Origin: Flammeovirgaceae bacterium UBA5585
GTDB lineage: Bacteria; Bacteroidota; Bacteroidia; Cytophagales; Cyclobacteriaceae
Direction of reading: 5' to 3'
NCBI GenBank assembly: GCA_002425185.1
Contig: DILT01000016.1
Span: 241,128 to 305,127 of the forward strand
Length of the DNA: 64,000 nucleotides
The position numbers were made by a program, and so were the translations under genes. The notes beneath the pieces were generated by a model. It searched no databases, was not told where the DNA came from, and saw only the letters and a program-made list of their open reading frames with translations. The stretch's first letter is position 1. Each line of letters begins with the position of its first letter. Below, one piece after another: positions 16,158 to 24,135 of the stretch.

Positions 16158-18054
16158 GGCGGGAGTAATACTTTTCTTCCTGGCCCGCCTGGCTGCAGCG
16201 CAGTTTAGCGAACCCGATATTAATGTAGTAAAAGGAAGTAATTATGTCTTCCCGATACGACCGGGCAACCCGGCTTCCTTATCGGGAACGATGGGTGAAC
16301 TGCGCAGTACACACTTTCATACCGGTCTGGACATTCGCACCAACAATGAAATCGGGTGGCCGGTAATTGCTGTGCAGAACGGATACATATCGCGGGGCGG
16401 TGTTAGCCCGACAGGCTACGGAAATGTGCTTTATGTGAAGCATCCGGATGGGAACACCACCGTGTATGGTCACCTCGATCGGTTCAGTGAAGCCGTAGGT
16501 GATTATATTCTGAAAGAGCGCTACAGACGAAAAACATCCTCCATCGATTTATACTTTCGTGAAGGGCAGTTTCCGGTAAAGAAAGGCGATACTATTGCCT
16601 TTGCCGGAAATTCAGGTTCATCAGGCGGGCCCCATTTACACTTTGATGTACGTGATCCGAATAACCTGGCGCTCAATCCGCTTAAGTATGGTTTTAACGA
16701 AGTGCGCGACAACACACCGCCTGTGGCAACTAAAATCGCCTTTAAAACATTAGACATCAATTCGCGCATAAACGACCGGTTCGGCAGGTTTGAATTCTAC
16801 CTGCAACGATCAGGATCCGATTATTTATTATCACAACCCATTTTAGCTGCCGGCACAATTGGCTTTGAGTTATTAGCGCACGATGTGGTAGACAATGCCC
16901 GGTTTAAGTGCGGGGTAAATAACATTGAGGTGTACGTAGACAGTGTTCTTATCTTCAAACAAAATATCGAACAGCTTAACCTCACACAAGGCAGAACGAT
17001 TTACACGGTAATGGATTTTAAAAAAGCAGCAAATGAAAGCACCCGGTTTTATAAACTATACCTTGAAGATGGTAATAACCTAAGGTTCTATTCAAATTCT
17101 CCCGGCAATGGAAAACTTAGCGTAAATGCAACCAAACAAACACATGTTAAAATTGTGTTGAAAGATTTTCATGTTAACACCAGCACCGTGCGTTTCAGAC
17201 TTAAACCCAGCGAACCGGTTAGAGAAATAATTACACTTGAATCCGCAAAAACAGAGTTAGCATGGGAAATTGAAGACAATACACTGGTCGTTACAGCAAA
17301 ACCGTGCGACCCGGAAAATCAAATGGCTATGCTCTACACGCGTGGTGTGGCTGCCGAACTTGAACCTTCGTATTACAACAACACCCGTGATGTTTATCTG
17401 ATCGATCTAAGAAAAAATTTACCCGACTCCATTGTACTGTGCGATAAATCCATTGTCCCGAATTTCAAAGCGCTTGTACCTTCTGGCGTTGAGTATAAAT
17501 ACTACAGCGACCGGATGGATATCCGGTTTCCGGACCGGGCCTTGTACGATACACTTTACTTCATGGCCAAACACGAAGTGAAAAATGACAGCCTGGAGAT
17601 TTTTTCCATGGGTCCGCTGGCCGCCTTTAGTCGTGGCATAACCGTTACCTTAAAACCGGTAAAGGCATACGCCAACCCGAAAGCAACCGGGGTGTACCGT
17701 ATTCGGGGAAAATCATATGCCTATGAAGGAGGTGAATGGTCGCAGGGCAAACTTACTTTCTACCCACGCGAAACAGGCGATTTCACCATATTAACAGATA
17801 CGGTTCCACCTTCCATAACCCGCATTTACGCAAACAATCAGGCTGTGAGGTTTCGCATCAGCGACAATCTTTCCGGCATTGCATCATACGAAGCAAACAT
17901 AAACGGCAAATGGTTGTTACTGAACTACGATGCCAAAACCGGTATTATCGTTTCTGAACGCCTCAATTCAAAAGAGTTATTAAAAGGCGACTTTGAGTTA
18001 ACGGTTACCGACCAGGCAGGAAATAAAAAAACATTTACTCAAAAAATACCTTAA
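16126..18054 (+). CDS. M23-family peptidase (LytM-like), secreted
   Basis: A 642-residue protein. After a signal peptide ending near RLAAAQ comes a LytM domain (residues about 35-190) with the zinc ligands in THFHTGLDI and GPHLHFDVRDP and the YGNVLYVKHPDG strand. The remaining 440 residues are beta-rich and end in Ig-like or bacterial extracellular repeats (DTVPPSITRIYANN). It probably cleaves peptidoglycan cross-links or acts as an activator in the periplasm. ATG 16126 is preferred over an upstream TTG at 16120. It overlaps the preceding gene and is 2 bases from the next. Confidence 0.9.
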   Translation: MKNYWNLKSSKAGVILFFLARLAAAQFSEPDINVVKGSNYVFPIRPGNPASLSGTMGELRSTHFHTGLDIRTNNEIGWPVIAVQNGYISRGGVSPTGYGNVLYVKHPDGNTTVYGHLDRFSEAVGDYILKERYRRKTSSIDLYFREGQFPVKKGDTIAFAGNSGSSGGPHLHFDVRDPNNLALNPLKYGFNEVRDNTPPVATKIAFKTLDINSRINDRFGRFEFYLQRSGSDYLLSQPILAAGTIGFELLAHDVVDNARFKCGVNNIEVYVDSVLIFKQNIEQLNLTQGRTIYTVMDFKKAANESTRFYKLYLEDGNNLRFYSNSPGNGKLSVNATKQTHVKIVLKDFHVNTSTVRFRLKPSEPVREIITLESAKTELAWEIEDNTLVVTAKPCDPENQMAMLYTRGVAAELEPSYYNNTRDVYLIDLRKNLPDSIVLCDKSIVPNFKALVPSGVEYKYYSDRMDIRFPDRALYDTLYFMAKHEVKNDSLEIFSMGPLAAFSRGITVTLKPVKAYANPKATGVYRIRGKSYAYEGGEWSQGKLTFYPRETGDFTILTDTVPPSITRIYANNQAVRFRISDNLSGIASYEANINGKWLLLNYDAKTGIIVSERLNSKELLKGDFELTVTDQAGNKKTFTQKIP

Positions 18055-18056
18055 CC

Positions 18057-18623
18057 ATGGCACTTAGTGTAGGCTCCAAAGCACCCGACTTTACTGTAAA
18101 CGATCAGGATGGAAAACCGGTAAAGCTATCCGACTTCACGGGCAAAAAAGTGGTTCTCTATTTCTACCCCAAAGACCAAACCCCGGGATGCACCGCTGAA
18201 GCCTGCAACCTTCGCGACAACTATAAAGCCTTGCAAAAACAAGGGTATGAGGTGTTAGGTGTGAGTACCGATAATGAGAAATCGCATCAGAAATTCATTG
18301 CGAAAGAAAAACTCCCCTTTCGCTTGCTGGCCGATGTAGACAAAACCCTGCACACCAAATACGGAACCTGGGTTGAAAAATCCATGTACGGAAGAAAGTA
18401 TATGGGCACGGCAAGGGTAACTTTCATTATCAATGAAAAGGGTGTTATTGATGAGATCATAGAAAAGGTGGACACCAAGAACCATACTGACCAGATTCTG
18501 AACGGTAACGGCACCTCACCATCCCAACCCGTTAAAAAAGCAACAGCCAAAAAACCGGCACCTAAGAAGAAGGCATTAGCTAAGAAGTCAGTAGCAAAGA
18601 AGATGGCCAAAAAGAAGAAGTAG
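18057..18623 (+). CDS. bcp: BCP/PrxQ-type peroxiredoxin with lysine-rich histone-H1-like tail
   Basis: The first roughly 150 residues are a thiol peroxidase: the peroxidatic cysteine is C45 and the resolving cysteine C50 in TPGCTAEACNLRD, typical of atypical 2-Cys BCP enzymes that reduce peroxides with thioredoxin. The last 33 residues are 15 lysines with alanine and proline (AKKPAPKKKALAKK and AKKMAKKKK), resembling histone H1 or AlgP tails. Such a tail may bind nucleic acid or polyphosphate. It follows the M23 gene by 2 bases, probably in one transcript. Confidence 0.92.
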   Translation: MALSVGSKAPDFTVNDQDGKPVKLSDFTGKKVVLYFYPKDQTPGCTAEACNLRDNYKALQKQGYEVLGVSTDNEKSHQKFIAKEKLPFRLLADVDKTLHTKYGTWVEKSMYGRKYMGTARVTFIINEKGVIDEIIEKVDTKNHTDQILNGNGTSPSQPVKKATAKKPAPKKKALAKKSVAKKMAKKKK

Positions 18624-18683
18624 TATTCCAATCGCACAGCGCCTGCCATAAAAGCGGTAAAAAGTTTTGAATGTGCCTGACAC

Positions 18684-18714
18684 TTGTAGAAAGTGACATG
18701 GCGCACTATATTTA
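18684..18714 (+). promoter_or_regulatory. Putative promoter of the transketolase N-terminal subunit gene
   Basis: TTG at 18684 and TATATTTA at 18707-18714 are separated by 20 bases, close to the Bacteroidota TTTG/TAnnTTTG arrangement, 25 bases upstream of ATG 18740. Confidence 0.4.
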
Positions 18715-18739
18715 GCCGTTTTTTACTAAACCACTACCC

Positions 18740-19588
18740 ATGTCCAAGCCCGACCTTAACCACCTTCAAAAGTTAGCTACTCAAATACGCAGAGATATTG
18801 TGCGCATGGTGCACGCCTGCCAGTCGGGGCACCCGGGTGGTTCGTTAGGCTGCACTGAATTCTTTGTAGCTCTTTACTTCCACGTACTAAGGCGCAATAA
18901 GGAGTTCACTATGGACGGAACGGGAGAAGATATCTTCTTCTTGTCAAACGGTCATATTTCACCCGTTTGGTATTCAACCCTGGCACGGGCAGGCTATTTC
19001 GATACGAAAGAACTTTCCACCTTCCGCTTTTTAAACACACGCCTTCAGGGGCACCCCGCCACACACGAAGGTCTGCCGGGCATTCGTGTGGCCTCCGGCT
19101 CACTGGGTCAGGGGCTATCGGTTGCCATCGGTGCCGCACAAACTAAAAAGCTGAATAAGGATAATCACCTGGTTTTTGTATTGATGGGTGATGGCGAGCA
19201 GCAGGAAGGCCAGGTATGGGAAGCAGCCATGTATGCCGCACACAATAAGGTGGACAACCTGATAGCTACCATCGACTATAACGGTCAGCAGATTGATGGC
19301 CCGGTAAAAGAAATCCTGGATCTGAAAAACCTGAAAGCCAAGTGGGAAGCCTTTGGCTGGGAGGTGCTGGAATTCAAGGGTAACAACTTAGCAGAAACCA
19401 TTGCCGGCTTAGAAAAAGCAAAAAGTCTTACCGGAAAAGGAAAACCCATTATGAATTTAATGCACACCGAAATGGGCTTTGGCGTTGACTTTATGATGAA
19501 CTCGCACAAGTGGCATGGTGTTGCACCGAATGATGATGAATTGAAAAAGGCATTGGCACAGTTGGAGGAGACAGTTGGGGATTATTGA
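18740..19588 (+). CDS. Transketolase, N-terminal subunit
   Basis: A 282-residue protein corresponding to the thiamine-diphosphate-binding (PP) half of transketolase. It has GHPGGSLGCTE, the ThDP/Mg2+ motif MGDGEQQEGQVWEAAM, and HKWHGVAPNDD near the end. The Pyr and C-terminal domains are absent; they are encoded separately at 46362-47318, about 27 kb away. Two-gene transketolases are known in archaea and various bacteria. The enzyme moves two-carbon units in the pentose phosphate pathway. Confidence 0.93.
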   Translation: MSKPDLNHLQKLATQIRRDIVRMVHACQSGHPGGSLGCTEFFVALYFHVLRRNKEFTMDGTGEDIFFLSNGHISPVWYSTLARAGYFDTKELSTFRFLNTRLQGHPATHEGLPGIRVASGSLGQGLSVAIGAAQTKKLNKDNHLVFVLMGDGEQQEGQVWEAAMYAAHNKVDNLIATIDYNGQQIDGPVKEILDLKNLKAKWEAFGWEVLEFKGNNLAETIAGLEKAKSLTGKGKPIMNLMHTEMGFGVDFMMNSHKWHGVAPNDDELKKALAQLEETVGDY

Positions 19589-19709
19589 TCATAACGATAA
19601 GGGATAAAGTAATCATAGCCACACACTTTAATTTTTGAATCTTTACAAACCCATTAAATTGGGTTTTCTAAGGCTTTTTTGGCTTCAGAACATATCCGTA
19701 TATTTAAAT

Positions 19710-20288
19710 ATGGATAATCTTCAACTTTTCTCAGAATACTTTCTTGTTCGCTTGCTGATCAATATTGTGGCCATGGTCATTTTAATACGGATCATCTACT
19801 ACCGAACCTATCAAAAACGAAACCTTTTCTTCACCTTTTTTCTGCTCAACTTTATTGTATTTCTGCTTACGTTTATGCTTGAAAAAGCTAAAGCCTTCAA
19901 CTCCCTCGGAAGCGCCTTTGGTTTGCTGGCTGCTTTTTCCTTATTACGTTTCCGAACGGAAACGCTCTCGGCCAAAGACATGACCTATTTGTTCATCATT
20001 ATGGCGTTGGGGCTTATCAATTCCATCATGCGCGGATCATATCCGGAAATTATGATGGTGAACGGGCTAATTCTTATAGCGGTTTATACAGTTGACGGTA
20101 ATGTGCTGATGCGCAATCAAAAAACTAAAACAGTGGAGTACGAAGGCCTTGAATACATTCAGCCAGAACATCATCCTAAACTTATCCTGGAGTTGCGTAA
20201 ACGCACCGGGCTAGACATTCAAAAAATCTCCATTGAACGAATCGATTTCACGCGTAACCGTGTAGAGATCAAAATGTATTACTATTAA
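19710..20288 (+). CDS. DUF4956 membrane protein
   Basis: A 192-residue integral membrane protein with about four N-terminal helices (LLINIVAMVILIRIIYY, LFFTFFLLNFIVFLLTFML and others) and a cytosolic C-terminal domain. The sequence GSAFGLLAAFSLLRFRTETL and the KDMTYLFIIMALGLIN segment are typical of DUF4956. ATG 19710 is chosen because homology begins at MDNLQLF; the frame is open from 19635. In other genomes DUF4956 genes sit next to VTC-type polyphosphate polymerase and CotH-like genes. Here the CotH-like gene follows after 2 bases, but no VTC gene is in view. Confidence 0.8.
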   Translation: MDNLQLFSEYFLVRLLINIVAMVILIRIIYYRTYQKRNLFFTFFLLNFIVFLLTFMLEKAKAFNSLGSAFGLLAAFSLLRFRTETLSAKDMTYLFIIMALGLINSIMRGSYPEIMMVNGLILIAVYTVDGNVLMRNQKTKTVEYEGLEYIQPEHHPKLILELRKRTGLDIQKISIERIDFTRNRVEIKMYYY

Positions 20289-20290
20289 TC

Positions 20291-21316
20291 ATGAAGCGAC
20301 ACGCATTCCTACTGCTCTTCTCTTTGGCGATAAGTCTTTCAGGGCTTGCTCAAAAAGAAACCATAACACCCATGTTTCAAGCCCAGGAACCTATGGCGAT
20401 ACGGCTTAACTTCTCCATTAAGGAAATAAAGAAGATAAAAAGTGATACCGTCTACACAACTTCATACATGCAGTATAAAGCAGACAACGGATCATGGGAT
20501 TCTGTAAAAATTGGTTTACGTACCCGGGGAAATTTCAGAAGAGCGAATTGTACCTTTCCTCCGCTTAGGGTGAAGATGAAAAAAGGAGATAGTGAAAAAA
20601 CACCCTTTGCAGGAAATAAAAGTCTTAAACTGGTAGTGCCGTGTCAAAGTCCAAAACTGTACAACGACCTGATCACAAAAGAGTTTATTTGTTATAAATT
20701 ATATGAAGTCATATCACCCTATCATTTCAATACCCGGTTAGTGGATTTAACCCTGGTAGACGGAAAAGGAAAACAGGCTAAGACCTATAATCTCACAGCT
20801 TTTTTTATTGAAGATGATGACCTTGTTGCCAGGAGACATAAAGCAAAAGTAATGGATGAGTTGAAGATTCACCCGTTACAAATGGCCGACACCGCCTCTA
20901 TTAAACAGGACTTTTTTCAATATATGATTTCCAACTCCGACTGGTCATCGGTGCAGCAACACAATGTTAAAGTATTACAACTGAAATCCGGTGGTTATAT
21001 ACCACTGCCTTATGATTTCGATATGTCGGGTGTGGTAAATGCCCCGTACGGCCAGGTGAGTGAACTTGTGGGAACTTCAACCGTTCGTGAAAGAGTATAC
21101 AGAGGTTTTTGCAGAAGTCCAGAGTTATTTGAATATGTACGAAAAGAGTACTTACAGCTTGAACCCTCTGTAAAAAGTGCAGTGAATGGATTTGAGGGGC
21201 AACTTAATACAAAAGAAATAACTGGTTTAAACAAATACCTGGACGAGTTTTTTGCTATTCTAAAAAGTGACAAAAGTTTCAAAGAAAATATCGTACAGAA
21301 ATGCAGAACAAAGTAG
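20291..21316 (+). CDS. Secreted CotH-like protein
   Basis: A 341-residue protein with a signal peptide (LLLFSLAISLSGLAQ). The mature part resembles the atypical protein kinase CotH: a beta section with LRTRGNFRRANCTFPPLRVK, then KLVVPCQ, then IPLPYDFDMSGVVN, which may contain the DFD-like metal-binding aspartates. CotH proteins bind ATP and phosphorylate secreted substrates, but activity here is not evident. It follows the DUF4956 gene by 2 bases and overlaps the phosphatase gene by 16 bases, so the three are one operon. Confidence 0.65.
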   Translation: MKRHAFLLLFSLAISLSGLAQKETITPMFQAQEPMAIRLNFSIKEIKKIKSDTVYTTSYMQYKADNGSWDSVKIGLRTRGNFRRANCTFPPLRVKMKKGDSEKTPFAGNKSLKLVVPCQSPKLYNDLITKEFICYKLYEVISPYHFNTRLVDLTLVDGKGKQAKTYNLTAFFIEDDDLVARRHKAKVMDELKIHPLQMADTASIKQDFFQYMISNSDWSSVQQHNVKVLQLKSGGYIPLPYDFDMSGVVNAPYGQVSELVGTSTVRERVYRGFCRSPELFEYVRKEYLQLEPSVKSAVNGFEGQLNTKEITGLNKYLDEFFAILKSDKSFKENIVQKCRTK

Positions 21317-22743
21317 CAATTGGTTTAAACAGATTAGTCACCCTGTGGTTGATCGGCTGCAGTTCAATAGTCGCTGCTCAAAAATTGCTTGTACCCCCTT
21401 ACCTTCAACCCGGCAATTCACCCAACCTCTCTAAAGAACAAAAAGTACTGATCTGGCAAACGGATAGTATACCCGGGAATTTTACAGTTTTGTGTACATC
21501 CCTTTCAACAGCTTCCTCAAAACCGTTGAAAGTAAAAGTAACATCGGATAAACTTCAACTGCTCAATAAAACTACATACCTGTACCGGGCAGAGCTTGCT
21601 GGATTAAAATTTGATGAAACGTATTCCTACGAAGTTATCCTCAACAGCAAATCCCTTTATAAAGGACAATTTGATTCGCGCACAAAAAAAGCACAAACCC
21701 GATTTGCCGTTTTTGGTGATTGTGGTGCAGGAACATCCCAGCAAGCACAGATTGCCTACCAGGTATATCAACAAAAGCCGCAGTTTGTGCTGGTAACAGG
21801 CGATCAAGTGTATTCAAACGGGCGCGAACTGGAATACCGGCATCGATTTTTTCCCTTTTACACCTCGCCAGATGCCGCACCCGATAAAGGCGCTCCATTA
21901 ATGAATACTGTTCCCTTTTATATGCTACTGGGTAATCATGACATCTATAGTGCCAATTTTAATAAGTATCCTGATGGCCTGGCATTTTTCTACTACAATG
22001 ATTTGCCTCGAAACGGTCCCCTACCTGCATACGTCATACAACCTGAGGGGAATCCGGAATTAATTAAAGCTTTTAAAAAGAATACCAGTCCGCGTTATCC
22101 GGGCATTTCAAATTATTCATATGACTATGGAAATGTTCACATCACCTGCCTTGATGCCAACACGTATGTCAATCCGCTAGATCCTACCCTTATTGAATGG
22201 TTCAGAAATGACATCAAAAACAGCAAAGCCGACTGGAAGATTGTCTCCTACCACCACCCTGCTTTTAATGGCAGCCCTACCCATTACGATTACCAGATCA
22301 TGCGCCTGATTGCACCCATTTGTGAAGAACTTGGTGTTGACCTGGTGCTTACCGGCCATGTCCATAATTATCAGCGTACCGTGCCCTTAAAATTTTCACC
22401 CAAGGTTGATGAGACCACTAATCGTTATGTTGTTTCCGATGCCGGAAGTGTAGATGGAAGATTTACCCTGGACACCATATTTGATGGGGTTAACAACACC
22501 CGACCAAACGGCATCATATATATTGTATCCGGAGCAGGCGGAGCAGTACTATACGACAAAGAAATAAGTGATAACCCCGCATTGTGGAAGAAGGGAACGC
22601 CAGAAAACTGGGTGCCGTACACCGTTAAAGTTATTTCCGATAAACATTCCTTTACTATGATTGAAACGGATGGTAAAAAGCTCAACTTGAAGCAACTTGA
22701 TGTAAGCGGAAACATCCTCGATGAAATAACCATTACCAAATAA
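21301..22743 (+). CDS. Purple acid phosphatase-like metallophosphoesterase, secreted
   Basis: A 480-residue exported phosphatase. An N-terminal beta domain (about 30-125) precedes the metallophosphoesterase core, whose motifs are all present: FAVFGDCGAG, LVTGDQVYSNG, MLLGNHDIY, SYHHPAF and LTGHVHNYQR. It probably hydrolyses phosphate esters in the periplasm or outside the cell. Its start codon lies inside the 3' end of the CotH-like gene. With DUF4956 and CotH this suggests a phosphate- or polyphosphate-related operon. Confidence 0.88.
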   Translation: MQNKVAIGLNRLVTLWLIGCSSIVAAQKLLVPPYLQPGNSPNLSKEQKVLIWQTDSIPGNFTVLCTSLSTASSKPLKVKVTSDKLQLLNKTTYLYRAELAGLKFDETYSYEVILNSKSLYKGQFDSRTKKAQTRFAVFGDCGAGTSQQAQIAYQVYQQKPQFVLVTGDQVYSNGRELEYRHRFFPFYTSPDAAPDKGAPLMNTVPFYMLLGNHDIYSANFNKYPDGLAFFYYNDLPRNGPLPAYVIQPEGNPELIKAFKKNTSPRYPGISNYSYDYGNVHITCLDANTYVNPLDPTLIEWFRNDIKNSKADWKIVSYHHPAFNGSPTHYDYQIMRLIAPICEELGVDLVLTGHVHNYQRTVPLKFSPKVDETTNRYVVSDAGSVDGRFTLDTIFDGVNNTRPNGIIYIVSGAGGAVLYDKEISDNPALWKKGTPENWVPYTVKVISDKHSFTMIETDGKKLNLKQLDVSGNILDEITITK

Positions 22744-22794
22744 TTCACCATAGTATATAATCGTTATTGCAAATCAAGTGTCTAATTTCAGTGT

Positions 22795-22920
22795 GCTCAG
22801 ACAGCGCCTCGGCCAATCTTCGGCCTGGTTGTGGAATGTGTGCCTGCCTGCCGAAGCGACAGTGCAGGCAGGGATTGGGCGCAGCGATGGATGAGTACAC
22901 GGGGCCGCGCGGCCCGGGAG
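22795..22920. repeat. GC-rich palindromic repeat-like segment
   Basis: The segment is much richer in GC than its surroundings and contains CCTGCCTGC (22843-22851) facing GCAGGCAGG (22864-22872) and a perfect GCCGCGCGGC palindrome (22904-22913). It carries no convincing gene. It is probably an interspersed element; a related CCTGCC/GGCAGG hairpin occurs near 58206. Confidence 0.45.
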
Positions 22921-22997
22921 CGAACATACTCTATACCAAATAACTCAATTGATACTATTAATAAGATTTTTACAAACCAAAAATAACAGCACAGAAC

Positions 22998-23954
22998 TTG
23001 AAAAAACTATTTAAGCGATCAATCTACATTGTCATCGTCATACTTTTAGGTATAATCCTCCTTCTTGCCTTCAACTACAAAGCTGACATACCCGTTGAAG
23101 CCCTGGAAGAAAAATACTTCACTCCCGAATCAGCGTACCTCGATGTTGATGACGTAAAACTTCACCTTCGGAAACGCGGAGAAGGTCCGGCACTTTTTCT
23201 TATTCACGGAAGTTTTGCCTCGCTGCATACATGGCAGGATTGGGAAAATGAATTGAGCAAATCGTTTACCACCATTTCCATGGATTTGCCCGGTCACGGA
23301 CTTACCGGGCCAACAAAGGCAGAGGACTATACTACCGATTATTATGCTAAACTGATCTTTAACCTGGCTGATGAATTAATGATTGACACGTTTTATGTAG
23401 CAGGTAATTCCATGGGCGGAAACGTAGCCTGGAAGATGGCGCTACACCACCCGGAGCGCGTTAAAAAACTTATACTGATTGATGCAGCAGGCTTTTGGAA
23501 AATAACATCCGACTCCACTACAAAACCCTCCAAGCGTCCCTTTATCTTCAAACTTCTATCGAATGATGCCGTTGGCAAAGCATTCACCAAAATTACACCC
23601 TACTTCCTTTTCAATCGTAATCTTCAACAAGTGTATGGCGATAAAACAAAAGTAAAATCAGAAACCATAGACCGGTACTATGAATTAATGTTGCGCGAAG
23701 GAAATCGGGAAGCAACACTAAAACGCCTGCGCAATTCCGGAAGTGACCTTCAGGATAGTATTCGTTTTATTAAAACCCCAACCCTGATTTTATGGGGTGC
23801 CCAGGACGCCTGGATTCCGGTGGAACATGCCCATCGGTTTCATGAAGCCATTAAAAACTCTACGCTTATCATTTTTAACGGTGCCGGGCATGTGCCCATG
23901 GAAGAAATACCTGACGAATCTGTTGAGGCAGCATTATCATTTCTTAAAGAATAA
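22998..23954 (+). CDS. Alpha/beta hydrolase with N-terminal membrane anchor
   Basis: A 318-residue protein using a TTG start (no ATG is in reach). The first 25 residues, KKLFKRSIYIVIVILLGIIL, form a signal anchor. The hydrolase core shows the oxyanion HGSFAS loop, the nucleophile elbow GNSMGGN, the acid WGAQDAWIP, and the histidine in GAGHVPMEE, so the catalytic triad is complete. The substrate is unknown; esterases and C-C bond hydrolases share this layout. Confidence 0.85.
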   Translation: MKKLFKRSIYIVIVILLGIILLLAFNYKADIPVEALEEKYFTPESAYLDVDDVKLHLRKRGEGPALFLIHGSFASLHTWQDWENELSKSFTTISMDLPGHGLTGPTKAEDYTTDYYAKLIFNLADELMIDTFYVAGNSMGGNVAWKMALHHPERVKKLILIDAAGFWKITSDSTTKPSKRPFIFKLLSNDAVGKAFTKITPYFLFNRNLQQVYGDKTKVKSETIDRYYELMLREGNREATLKRLRNSGSDLQDSIRFIKTPTLILWGAQDAWIPVEHAHRFHEAIKNSTLIIFNGAGHVPMEEIPDESVEAALSFLKE

Positions 23955-23991
23955 TTCGATAGTACTTAAGCATACCCAACACTCCATTGTT

Positions 23992-24059
23992 CGTCATCGC
24001 GGGCAATGACCCGCGATCCAGAACTTTCAAAGAGATGCCGGCTCAAAGGCCGGCATGAC
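23992..24059. repeat. Two-hairpin intergenic repeat
   Basis: ATCGCGGG pairs with CCCGCGAT (around 23996-24018), then TGCCGG pairs with CCGGCA (around 24036-24056); the element is flanked by CGTCAT and ATGACA. This is a familiar type of dispersed palindromic unit, placed between the ends of two convergent genes, where it may also serve as a terminator. Confidence 0.55.
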
Positions 24060-24135
24060 ATTTAGGTACGTTTATGGACTATCAGCTATAAGAATAATTC
24101 CCGATAAGTACAGCTAGAGAAAGATTAAACTAATT

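Noticed and set aside
18287..18706. 139-codon minus-strand frame opposite the peroxiredoxin gene
   Set aside because: Its hydrophobic stretch is the reverse reading of the lysine-rich tail; no independent support.
22745..22927. Short minus-strand frame within the GC-rich gap
   Set aside because: It lies within palindromic repeat DNA and has no recognisable motif.
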